55,653 nucleotides of DNA, from positions 201,171 to 256,823 of the forward strand of contig NMRA01000005.1 in NCBI GenBank assembly GCA_002633005.1. Reading direction: 5' to 3'. Position numbers and translations under genes: made by a program. The notes under the pieces are model-generated. The model did no database searches. It saw nothing but the letters and a program-made list of their open reading frames with translations, and was not told where the DNA came from. This stretch comes from Phoronis australis. Taxonomy: Eukaryota; Phoronida; Phoronidae. Below are positions 32,001-42,656 of the stretch, piece after piece (position 1 is the stretch's first letter; every line of letters starts with the position of its first letter).

Positions 32001-33485
32001 ACAGAATAATTTGAATTTCAAGTATTTTCTATAATAAATTAACTCTTTCAAAAATATGATGTATTGTTGTACCTGTTCAAGAGATAAGAATAGTTCACAA
32101 TCTTCATTCAACAACCTGGCATGCATAAATACAATCAAATCATAGACAACTGAACATTTCGAAACCTTAAATCGAAACTTGCACAAGTATTACAGTTATC
32201 ATACAGCATCAGTCAAAGAAAAACAAAAAGCAGAGCCTTAGGCATTTGAAAAGTAGCAGCCTTTGTAAACATTTTGAAGAATCTAATGCTGACTAATTGT
32301 AGATTGTTTTTTCAACATTTGTATGGTGAGCCTCGTACATGAAATAATCATATGACACTATGAACTTAGTTGAACACATCCATACGTTGAAGGGTAAATG
32401 AGTATTTTATATCCAGTTAGCTAAATAAATGTAGGCAATAAGATAAAAAATAATAATTTCAGGCATACAAAGCTATAGCAGCAAAATATTTAGTTGTCTG
32501 AAAAGCACGGTCCACATGCGATACCAAATCTTTAAATGTCGGCATTGTACAGCCTTTCATGGTCTGCAGAACTCTGGAGTCCGCACTTTTCAGAGCACTG
32601 AGACTTGATGTAATCCATTAATTTGAGGTATCTGTCCACAACAGGAACTGATGACCGGCACAGTGTTGGTAGGTCAGTGGACATTAGCTCTCAAGAGTTA
32701 TAGTCTTTTCACTTCATCATGCATATTTTCAAAGTCTTCTTCTGTACTAAAAAAGTTGAAAAATATCCAGTTAGAGGGTATCAAATAAAGTATTAAGTAA
32801 ATTTGAATTTTGTATTGAGCTTGTCGCTCAGGAAATACATAAATGCTTTCTTATTTAATTAGCCATACTTTTTAGAAAATTTAATATGCTTTTAACTAAG
32901 AGCATTAATAAGGGGGTTATTTGCTACACTAATGGAAACTCATAGATGAAGTTTGATTTTTAGTCCTATGAGCAGAACAGTTAATTAAACCATACTGCAG
33001 AGACACTACGGGTAGATGACTGGTGGCAATGGCAAACCTCTAATATCCGATACATCTCTTGCCTATACCTCAATTATTTAGTTTCAGTTCATGTAACCAA
33101 AATAAAAATTTACTTTTCTCTCATTGCTCTGATGTGAGAATTTTAACACGGAATCATAAAAACGTGTTTCTAAGTCTCAAGTAATTAAAGTAAATAAAAT
33201 ATGTTAGGTCAAAACACGATTAACTGACACATGTCTTGGCAACTACATGCACATGCAGGTTTTAGTCTGTAACCCAACTCATTTTGAAATCTGTGCTCTA
33301 CTACATAACTTCCATAACCTTAATCAATTGAATCAGTTAAATTTCCGTTTTGTTTGCAAGACTAAAGCTACTCATTCATATGTGAAACATAAATGTCACT
33401 TAACAATCAAATTGACAAAAATACAATGTTCAACTCAAAAACTCACCATTTAATGTATGCAGTTCTTCGCTATCCATGCAACGCG
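32001..33485. other. No gene seen
   Basis: AT-rich interior of the 9-kb inverted-repeat structure. No coding feature recognised. Confidence 0.5.
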
Positions 33486-33999
33486 AGTTCATGTCGTGAA
33501 CACATCCACTAAAACAAGAAACTGTAGGAACACCGCATTTATCCACCTTCACTCTTATCAGGCTTCTATTGTGAGTCGGCATGCGTGAATAATTGGCTGA
33601 TAAGCCACCTCTGGAAGTACTTTGGGCTGAATGGATGACCAGGCCATAAAATGATAATTAGCCAAGACCAGTTACTATAATGCAACAAAGAACAAGTAAT
33701 GTCTTGCATCACGTAGCCTTGGTGGAAAGCTGTATACTGTATTGGCTCAAACAAACGCTTAGAAAAATTCATTTCACGGGGAGGGGACGCTTATTGTAGT
33801 GAGCCTACGACAGTTGAAACCCGGTTTCCCAAACGGGTAAAATCGGAAGCTAGGATTCATCAAATTTACGCTCTGTGACGTATTTGTAGCCTATGACAGC
33901 CTTTCTACAAAATTGTGGTGCATTGCTATCAACTTCCGTTGTTAAATTACGATAATTTTTCAAAAAATTGTGCTCATCACAGGGCGAAAACTTGCCGAC
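33486..33999 (-). repeat. Long inverted repeat, right arm (~500 bp)
   Basis: Reverse complement of 24992-25500, ending GAAAACTTGCCG two bases before the gap. The outer junction and any target-site duplication are therefore hidden or interrupted by the gap. Confidence 0.85.
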
Positions 34000-34459
34000 N
34001 NNNNNNNNNNNNNNNNNNNNNNNNNNNNNNNNNNNNNNNNNNNNNNNNNNNNNNNNNNNNNNNNNNNNNNNNNNNNNNNNNNNNNNNNNNNNNNNNNNNN
34101 NNNNNNNNNNNNNNNNNNNNNNNNNNNNNNNNNNNNNNNNNNNNNNNNNNNNNNNNNNNNNNNNNNNNNNNNNNNNNNNNNNNNNNNNNNNNNNNNNNNN
34201 NNNNNNNNNNNNNNNNNNNNNNNNNNNNNNNNNNNNNNNNNNNNNNNNNNNNNNNNNNNNNNNNNNNNNNNNNNNNNNNNNNNNNNNNNNNNNNNNNNNN
34301 NNNNNNNNNNNNNNNNNNNNNNNNNNNNNNNNNNNNNNNNNNNNNNNNNNNNNNNNNNNNNNNNNNNNNNNNNNNNNNNNNNNNNNNNNNNNNNNNNNNN
34401 NNNNNNNNNNNNNNNNNNNNNNNNNNNNNNNNNNNNNNNNNNNNNNNNNNNNNNNNNNN
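34000..34459. other. Scaffold gap (460 N)
   Basis: Run of 460 N. Reading frames that appear to cross it are artefacts. Confidence 1.
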
Positions 34460-35972
34460 CTACAATTCCTGGCAACAGGCGCATTGTAATCCCTTGTCGG
34501 CGAGTCATAACAAGCGTCGAAAGCAGTTGTGGGAAAAGTCATGTGAGAAGTTTGTGCTGCCCTTATTTCGGTATGTGTGCCTACGTCTTGTAGGGTTTCC
34601 AAAAGACGAGGAGGCGGGAGGGAAGTTAAAAACAGTTCGCTTCCCTGTCAGGTACATTTCTCATCATAACTTATTCATCTATAATTCCTCAATCCCCAAA
34701 TGGAATTCCAGATTTTGTTTGCCGATTTCTAAGTAGACGTCTCGTCCCGTTCACTGCAACTGGTTAACTCTGAATGCCTGCACAAGTATTGTTTTTTAAC
34801 TCAGGTGCCAAATGTCAACTCATTTGATACATCCCGGTAAAATACAGAGATACAGTATCTGCAAAGTTTGACATCAGCGTAAGCCTACACAGCAATGGAT
34901 TTTATGTCAGGACTAAATTAGCAACATAGATGTGATGTGATGTGATAAGCTGTTACAAATTTCAGACATTTTCGGGATTGGGTGAGGAAGTCAAGAAGTA
35001 AAGCTTAATAATTGCCAAATGTATCAAAGAAATAGCATAAGAATATTTATTGAAACTAAAAAATGAATATTACAGAACACTCAGAATTCCACGTTATAGA
35101 CATACTCTTGTAGTTGTAGCGACAGCAGACGATAATGTAGGCCTATAGTTCTTGGGGTGGTCTATATATTCCAATAGCGAGCGATGAATCAGCGCAGCTT
35201 TGCGTGATTTTGCACTTCACATCATAAAGAGTTCCATAGCAACTCGAGTATGAGTGTCAGATTTGAGTACGTTTGGAGTCTACTCGAAATACGACATTAG
35301 ATACGCTTTTTTTGAGTACGACTCCAGTGAGCACGATTTTGAGTATGAAATCTCGAGTATGAGTATGAGTCTGAGTACGGAGATTGGAGACCAGGCCCTG
35401 ATTCTTCAAGTCCTTGAGTGTAATGCACGTATCCAATCTCTTCGCTGTCTGCATACTAGTTGTCCAGTTCTCACTCAAAATCGTAATTGTCTCCTGATCT
35501 GCTGTGTTCCACCATTGCAATTGAAATGACCTGAAATGTCTTCCACCCATTACATCATTTGGCGGTAAACTTGGAAGTAACAAATTTTTCTTCAGACATA
35601 AAAAATTGTGACTATATGGCATCAAAAGTGCTTAGTTAGATTTTATGATATTCATTTCATATTAGCTAATTAAAACCTCAAATGCTAAGAAAATGCATGG
35701 TGGGAACTCTTTAAACCCAACATTCCATAGGGAAGTGACCCTTTATTTGTCAAGATAAACAAAAATATCGTTTTAGTCATTTTGTAATAATTAAAATGTA
35801 AAACTACTCAGGACATTGTATGCGTAGCTCTGTGCTATGTCAGAGAAATCAATTTGGGTGTAATAAAAATTATTGAGAAAGTAGTGCTAGCAATTACCTT
35901 TCCACTGTATTAGCTTAAGTTTACAAGAATCATATGACCAGCAACGGACATGTTGAATAAACATTAAAAAGA
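34460..35972. other. No gene seen; GAGTA-rich tract
   Basis: A degenerate GAGTAYGA / CTCGAGTATGAG tract lies at about 35240-35385 and produces overlapping open frames on both strands. Nothing else is recognised. Confidence 0.5.
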
Positions 35973-36164
35973 TAATTCTAATCTATTTTGTCAGGGGGTT
36001 AGGCCACCAGCTTTCTTACAGTGTAAAACAAGATGAGGATTGTGAATAATGTCATTTATTATGACGTAAGTAGAAGAACTAAAGAAGACTCTGCAAAATG
36101 GGCAAGGAAAAAGCGCCACCGGCGTGTACAATGAATTGCCCTCAATGACAGAACCAAAACAGAC
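35973..36164 (+). repeat. Repeat module M1, copy c
   Basis: Matches 21898-22090 (AATCTATTTTG, GTCATTTATTATGACGTAA, ACCGGCGTGTACAATGAAT). It is cut at a TTAA (36165-36168) by the element that follows. The homologous sequence resumes after 37790. Confidence 0.8.
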
Positions 36165-36168
36165 TTAA

Positions 36169-37786
36169 ACGAGCTTGCCACCGAAAAAACAACCTAATTT
36201 GTATCAATTTAGATCGAGTAGTTCTACTCCATAACGACACGTACGGTTGTGTTACCTGACACCTGATGGCAGACGGAGGTGTTGAAATTATCCAATGACG
36301 TCATCGGTTTCACACGCTGTCTGTTCAGCAGTTCACAACACGGGTTACTGGTGTCAGCTTATCGCTTGAAGTCATCGTTTAACACCAATAAATCGATGTA
36401 AAACCCTTAAAAATACACCGAGTTCTCATAAAAACGTGTTGTTTTATTTGGCTATTATGGATTTATTGGAATTTGGTCACACCGTAGCCTACAGAGTTCG
36501 GCAGGCCGATAAGGTCCGTAGCAGGAGTTTGGGGTCTGTTCGGAGATAATTTCGAAGTATTTTCCGTGAGATACAGACAGGAGAACCTAGATCTGTGTTG
36601 TTTAGACTTGTGATTTTTTTAGTTCTAAACACAAAACGCTTGTTATCCTGGCCAGTGGCTCGAAGCCCGACTCAGGCCCGTCACAGCCGGCCGGATTGAC
36701 TCTGCCGTTATCCCAGTCAAAGTTCAGTGGAAACTAAACTTCCAGTCAAGAAAATACTATACTAGTGAGTCAAAGTAATGTGCACCTGATTATGTTGGTA
36801 AACTAGCCACAAAACTGCAAATCTACTTACTTGTCGGGGGCAGCGAATTCAGGTTCCGCTTTGGCCACAGCATCGTCGGGCCAGAAGTTGTACATTGACA
36901 ATCATTATTTGAGTAATTAAGATTCCCTAACACCTCACCGTGGGAAGGAAATCGAGTTGTTTCACAACATTTTCTGCCAGCAAACACTAAATTAGCGTGA
37001 GCTAGCTCACACGGCCTCGGTGTCCCGTCAATTAGTTTTATTGCACCTAAAGCCGGTAACACAGTGATTTATTCAATGCTGGCTTCTCAAATCATTTGCA
37101 CTCACGAACACTCCAAAGGCATTACAAATTGTATCTAATGAGACAGACTTTGTTTCAGTTTTATATAAGTATTGGTTAGGGTGAGAATAATTCATTTTGA
37201 AACAGAACGCTCAGTAATAAACACCAACATGGCAACTCGTAATCCCGACTTAGGACGAGCTAGAGCTCACCAGTCCCGACTTCGCAGGTGGATCGTTAAG
37301 TTTTACAGGCTATCAATTCGAACAGGAATACAGTGATGAAGAACTACTAGAGAGGCGCCGTGAACAAACTCAGATAACGGAACGTATGGAATTATTTGGT
37401 AAGCCAGCATTCGTCTGGCACTGTCGACGTCTGCAGGCCACAGGCACGGAGATGTTTCACGACCTCATACTTGCTATTTACAGCGTGCATTTTATTCTTT
37501 ACTACCATGAGTTACTTAAGCATTTCGGACTCTCGAGGAAGTAAAAAAAACGATTTACCCGCTTTCCTTGCAGCTGCTTAGTTCTAACAAGCGGGAATGA
37601 TGCACCTCAACTTAGCGGCATTCACACTGCATATGAACCACTGACGTTGCTAGCGTCATTTCTCACCTTCCTCACAGGTTAACGCGACACCTCTTGGCAA
37701 GATTAGGTCTACCGTATGCGAGGCGAAGTGGATATAGACCGATTAAGACGGAAAAAAAAACTAATTAAATCGGGTGGCATTCTCCT
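36169..37786 (+). mobile_element. Second TTAA-flanked transposon family (Kolobok-like), copy 1
   Basis: TTAA at 36165-36168 and 37787-37790 flank ends that read ACGAGCTTGCCACC (left) and AGGAGAATGCCACC (right, opposite strand). These resemble the AGGCGAAGGCAACC end of the THAP element. The uninterrupted sequence survives at 22066-22090, which supports the insertion. Inside are a CCAAT box next to a perfect CRE (TGACGTCA, 36296-36303), a short Met-initiated Arg-rich stretch at 37229, and an exon-like segment at 37309-37398. It is 1618 bp long and lacks a catalytic domain. Confidence 0.7.
37309..37398 (+). pseudogene. Exon-like segment, possible P2X7-type YxFExEY domain
   Basis: A 90-base segment lies between a splice-acceptor-like TTTTACAG and a donor-like G|GTAAGC. 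It reads YQFEQEYSDEELLERRR and onward to RMELFG. The YxFEPEYxxEEL pattern is what I know from P2X7-type cysteine-rich domains found beside transposase-related genes in invertebrates. The Cys-rich part that should follow is absent. The second copy at 44967-45056 has the same length and splice signals. In both copies the frame also stays open past the donor for about 48 codons, so an unspliced reading is an alternative. Function is unproven. Confidence 0.4.
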
Positions 37787-37790
37787 TTAA

Positions 37791-38122
37791 GAAATGCGTG
37801 AAGGGCCGAAGAAAAATGTACAAACAGGTACTGCATAATAAGGTAAAATTATAGGCATTCAGTTATGGAGGGTGGGAAAAAAATGCAGAGCAAATACCTA
37901 GGTCTTGTAGACACCGAGGTAGGTGGCTGTCTAAACTAGACCATACGCTGAACAAACGAAGTAAGAGTTGCCAATTTTGGCCGTGTAGAATGTATGAATT
38001 CAACAGTAGGACACCAGAGACTGTCAATAGAGATGAGTAACGCAAAATAAACCCTGAGGGTTGATATAAAAGTAAAAGTGACAAATGTCAAAATAATGAC
38101 AATTAATGCATTTAACAAGTTA
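37791..38122 (+). repeat. Repeat module M2, copy b
   Basis: Matches 22080-22450. It continues directly into module M3, probably the ancestral arrangement. Confidence 0.75.
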
Positions 38123-38545
38123 TACATGCTATGAACAGTCCGACTAAATAAGATTGGTCCTAACCCCGGTCGTCAAGGTAAACGGTGGGGTATGGAAAAT
38201 TGAACAAGACCGTATTTATCCACCTTGGCTGAGTCGCGCTCGGCTCACGATCAAAGGGATGCCGCCAAGCTGCTCTATTCATTGAGTCACGAGCGAGGAT
38301 AATTGGCTTCGCTCATGCGGATATGATCAGCTGATTACAATCTACATAACAGACTGGTCTTTTTATGGAGAGAGTTACAAATAGTTTTTACTGAAATATT
38401 TGAAAAGAGGAGCGAAAACAAATATGAGTACAACTTTGAATTTTTCAAATCGGCCCAGGATAAGAGATTTTGCAACACAGCAACACTCATGATTACTTTC
38501 AATCGGCGCGCACGAATACAAAAATGTAGGACCCTTGATCCATTC
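38122..38545 (+). repeat. Repeat module M3, copy b
   Basis: Matches 23757-24190 across about 420 bp with few indels. Confidence 0.8.
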
Positions 38546-38567
38546 TTGTTGTTTTATTTACCAACTT

Positions 38568-38764
38568 ATGAGCTATGTTGAAAGGTAAAATGTCAAAGCA
38601 AAGGGGAATTTAAAGGCGACCAGTGTAAGCAAGAGATTTGATCTCTACGTGACTTGGCAAAAATGTTCTCAAAATAACACTTAATGGCAGAGATTCAGAT
38701 ATCAATGGGTTTGCGATGTGAAAAGTGAGACTGGTGTGCAATTAACCGTCTTAAACAATGTAAC
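38568..38764 (+). repeat. ~200-bp direct repeat, copy 1
   Basis: GAGCTATGTTGAAAGGTAAA through GGTTTGCGATGT recurs at 39690-39886 in direct orientation, 1.1 kb away. No primer-binding site or polypurine tract is visible, so I do not call them LTRs. Confidence 0.85.
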
Positions 38765-39689
38765 CATTTGTCAGACGATTGTCTGTAGGTTTGTTTAAAA
38801 GGTAGCTATGCTTTGAAGTTGTGCGTAGATGGAGAGTGAATAATCAAATCCAGTAATTAATTTATTATATGATAACCCCTAATTAGACAAATGAAACCTA
38901 TTGTTAATTAAGTAATCAACTACAAAGAGAAACTACGCTAGCGCCCTCTTTAAAGATTACTTTAATCAAACAACCAAACGATCAAATGTCTTATCTGCTA
39001 TCCAAGCTAGGACTCTCCACTTGTTGGATGTCTGTCCTGTTGGTGAATCTTCGAACTACACACACTGTATAGCGACAGTGTACTTGCTGGTCACCGTCTC
39101 TGGTGATGCAACACTTGCAGGCAATTTCTTCTACCCGCGACTCTTCTTGCTGGTCACAGTCTCTGGCTGATGACGCAACACTTCAGGTAGTATCTTACTA
39201 CCCACAATGCAAGTGACAAGCTCTTAGTTAACTTCCGGTTCGTTAACCCTTGCCCTTGCCAAGATCCTTTCTAGAATCTTCCACGAGATGGCTCTGTCGT
39301 ACAACTGCTTCTGTACACTGTAGCAAGTCTTTATGCTTCAACTACTTTAGCGCATCTGATTATCTTGCTGATTTCAGCCCATAATATAACATTCTACTTA
39401 TTTAGTGATTGGCTAATAAAAACCACATGATCATATCCACTCGTATTATTGGCTGTTACAATTTGTTCTCAGAATATTCTAGAATCTCTTGAGTACTTTG
39501 ACCCCAGAACCCAAAGTTGTAAACACCATCTAAAAATAGATTTTGACGTTAAAATACATGTCAACAAGTCTGACCCCATGATTTGAAAGTACATATGCAC
39601 AAATTTTGGGCAACTTAAAATGGATGTATTCTTACTAATTACTGAATCAATATTTATTCTGACACCATTTCATACAGTTCCGGATGTAC
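38765..39689. other. No gene seen; internal short duplication
   Basis: Two copies of a CTTGCTGGTCACxGTCTCTGG block lie at about 39084 and 39147. No coding feature recognised. Confidence 0.5.
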
Positions 39690-39886
39690 GTCACGAGCTA
39701 TGTTGAAAGGTAAAATGTCGAAGCAAAGGGAAATTTAAAGGCGACCAGTGTAAGCGAGAGATTCTCTACGTGACTTGGCAAAAATATTCTCAAAATAACA
39801 CTTAATGGCAGAGATTCAGATATCAATGGGTTTGCGATGTTAAAAGTGTGACCCGTGTGCAAATAATTGTCTTAATCAATGTATCG
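39690..39886 (+). repeat. ~200-bp direct repeat, copy 2
   Basis: Matches 38568-38764 with a 5-base deletion and scattered changes. Its 3' end lies ten bases before the tRNA. The first copy has no tRNA beside it. Confidence 0.85.
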
Positions 39887-39895
39887 ATTATAACA

Positions 39896-39977
39896 GTTGC
39901 GATGGCCGAGTGGTTAAGGCGTTGAACTTCTAATTCAATGGGATCTTCCCGCGTAGGTTCGAACCCTGCTCGCAACG
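39896..39977 (+). tRNA. tRNA with serine-type body and TCT anticodon
   Basis: Folds completely. The acceptor GTTGCGA (39896-39902) pairs with TCGCAAC (39970-39976) in seven Watson-Crick pairs. The D arm is GCC / GGC around GAGTGGTTAA. The anticodon stem TTGAA / TTCAA encloses the loop CTTCTAA, so the anticodon at 39929-39931 is TCT (reads AGA, Arg). The long variable arm (GGGA / TCCC) and the T arm GTAGG-TTCGAAC-CCTGC are intact, and the discriminator is G. Long variable arm plus G73 is serine identity. Known tRNA-Ser(GCT) has loop CTGCTAA, one base away. A T6 run follows at 39982. It could be a functional mis-decoding tRNA, a recent pseudogene, or the head of a SINE. The fold is solid but function is not shown. 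Confidence 0.75.
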
Positions 39978-39981
39978 ATAG

Positions 39982-39987
39982 TTTTTT
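39982..39987 (+). terminator. Pol III T-run terminator
   Basis: Six T residues start four bases after the tRNA discriminator base, the usual position and length for Pol III termination. Confidence 0.7.
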
Positions 39988-42592
39988 AAAGCTCATGTTT
40001 TTTTTCCGACTCGGGTTCAAATTCTGCTTGCAGCGCCAATTTGTTTGCAATGCTTTCATCTTCTCAATGCCAAATAGCAATAAATGTTTGCCAAGAAGTA
40101 TAGTTGCTTGATTTTTGTATAGTTACTTACGATACTTGCCAATGATATCGAATTAAATCGTTTACTTTTTTCTATTGATTAAACAATGGCAATAGATTTT
40201 GTTTGCGTTATACTTAGATTACTTTCATTTTATTGGAATTAGTTTTTAATCATGAAATGAGTACACAGGTGTTGGGTTGAATTGAAGTATCGGACGTCAT
40301 TGCATTGATTTTTTATCAGTACCACTCGTGAATCTCTTGGGTTTTTAAGGTAGGTGGGTACACAAAAAAATTAATTTTGACTGTTTTTTACATTTTTATG
40401 TCATCCTAATCTTTAATTCTTGATGCACAGTGTACTGAAGAAAAATAAAATCATTCTGAAAATCCAGAGTTGTTTTTTTAGCTATATTTGACCAAGCCTC
40501 AGTAAGTCATATGGCTTGAGTGCTCACCAGCTCAGTGATTGACAACTGGGGCGGAGCATATATACAAGGACATTGGCTCCAATCTAACCCTGTCCACAAG
40601 CATTGCGTAACCGGGCAATCGAGAGTGATGTACCAGCTGATATAGGTGTTGTAGCAAGACCAAAAATAAAACAATTCTATTTTTGACCGTGTGAAAGTTG
40701 GTAGTGAAATGGTGAACTAGCTCCTGTTCCAAGCCTGAGCCTGTTTGTCTATCTGCAAAAAAATTAAGTTGAGTACGCCAAGCCCTACCGAAGCCATCAC
40801 GTGATGCACTCAGCTTGAGGAGTCCGTGCAGAAATTGTGCATGTATAAGAGAAGTCGGTAATATAAGGTCAGGTGTCTTGCGAGAGGACGCTGAGTGTCG
40901 ACGTGGGTGGTGTTGCACGATTCGGTGAAGACAAGCCGCGCGCGCGACACATGGACAACTACATGCCGTCAGAGTAGAATCTTCGCAGATAAACCGTGCT
41001 TCTGTGCTGGGACCACGCCGTGGACAAACTAGGCTGTCAAACCCAGAGGATTTTTAACTTGCCATGCACTGGCCGTAACCCAAAGAATTAGAGAAATGAC
41101 CCAGTGTTCAACATAACAAAAATTTTTCTAGTGCATAGATTCAAACATAACAATGAATTAAAACTCATGATATTATACGATTTTAGAGGAAAGCAATACA
41201 AGAAACTTTAGTAACTTGAGAATCTCACCCAAGCGGCGCTATTTGCGCAGAAAGTGATATTTTCTTATCCCAAAGTCCATTCGGTACAGGCACGTAAAAA
41301 TGTTGAGCCATTACTATGAAAGTAGTTCTTTATCCTCGTCGCCAACATTGTTATGTAGGCAGTAATGCGGCGATTTGATATAACACATATATTGGTTGAT
41401 GATAATATTGGAATACTAACAAATAGGTCTGTGTAATATAGTTAGAGAGTCTTTTACAAACTGAGTTTAGAGTTCAGATGAATCGTATAAACAATCAACA
41501 CATGGTTTTAATGTGTGGTTGGCACACCAGTACAGCAGACAATAGATCAACGCTAAGCTCCGCCCACGTGACAGCCATATGTGTTTTGGTCGTCTGTCGT
41601 GCTTCTCAAGTTCGAAAAAATGATTGAAATTACGCTGTAAACAAACAGGTATGTCACATTTTCTAAATATGAAGTAAATATCAGCTTTTTTCTAGTACCT
41701 CAACAAAAATTGGAACATAATGACCACGCATTCTTAACGAAATTTGATCTCAAGTGGCAATCGATGACCGCATAGCTTCAAAGCCGTTTTTCTCGGCTCG
41801 TGATTTCAGGATAGTGACAAGATTCTCGGGCCTATTTTTCCACAACACGTGGGTCAATTTTTACGAAAGTTGCAAATTTGAAATCCTCTAGGACTGAAGT
41901 AAAATCGCGTGCCAGGGTTTTTTGATAAATGGACCAGATTTTTAGTTATTAGATGGAAAGTGACCAAATGACAAAAAGTGGCGTGCTTGCCCCAACTCAC
42001 ACAAAAAATGCCACAAAATCATAATGATTTTGTACATATATTTGGTATGGATAAGTAGAATATTGCGTAAGGAAACAGTTGATGATGATCCCTATGCATT
42101 TTGAAAAAACAATCGAGGTAAAATTGGATTTTTTGAAAATTAAAAAATACGATTTTTTAAGAAAACGAACTACAAAAAAAACTTTTTTTTCGATTTTTGT
42201 CACTTTCAGAGTCATATCTAACTAGTTAAAACTCCCTTTTTACTCATTTTAGTTAGGAACCTGGAGATTTGATCAGTGTATACACCTACCTTAATGGGCA
42301 ATTCTGGTCAACCTTAGGAGGACACTCTTGCTTTGGGACCTCTGCGTTGTTTCCCTTTGACAAATCCACTGACTGAAAAAAGGCATACAAAGTTAGAGTT
42401 CATAACACGTACCCGACTTGCAGGGTGTAATGCGTGTTGAAAATCCCATTCACTTTTCCTCAAAGGCAAGTATGAAACACAAAGTATACAGAAGGAAAAA
42501 TATAAGTTAAATCAAATAACTGAAATTTTGTATTTTTTAATGTTAATGGTTTCATCACTTTTGAATGTAATTATTGAAGCCTATAAAAATCT
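39988..42592. other. No gene assigned; possible promoter-like patch
   Basis: A degraded tRNA-like half (CTCGGGTTCAAATTCTGC, 40010-40030) follows the tRNA. The antisense frame at 40532-40918 (128 codons) has no recognised domain. At 41567-41580 a GC-box-like CCGCCC joins an E-box CACGTG, and AAACAG|GTATGT at 41643-41654 is a good splice donor. This could be a first exon on the plus strand, but no downstream exon can be tied to it. Confidence 0.35.
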
Positions 42593-42656
42593 AGGCAATG
42601 ACCATCGCCTCTGCTGGCCCAACCAGGTTGGGCCAGCAGAGGCGTTGGTCATTGCC
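42593..42656. repeat. Palindromic mini-element, 31-bp arms
   Basis: The left arm (42594-42624, starting GGCAATGACCATCGCC) and right arm (42626-42656, ending TGGTCATTGCC) are reverse complements with one mismatch and a one-base centre. The same outer 21 bases recur as arms at 50478-50534. No protein coding. Confidence 0.9.

Noticed and set aside
33850-34736. Long open frames on both strands
   Set aside because: They run through 460 N and are artefacts of the gap.
35254-35529. Open frame in the GAGTA tract
   Set aside because: Low-complexity repeat, open on both strands.
38568-39886. LTR retrotransposon from 200-bp direct repeats
   Set aside because: No primer-binding site, polypurine tract, TG...CA ends or coding remnants.
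39823-40080. Antisense open frame over the tRNA
   Set aside because: Chance frame opposite a structured tRNA.
40532-40918. 128-codon antisense frame
   Set aside because: Possibly a decayed element, but I recognise no motif on either strand.
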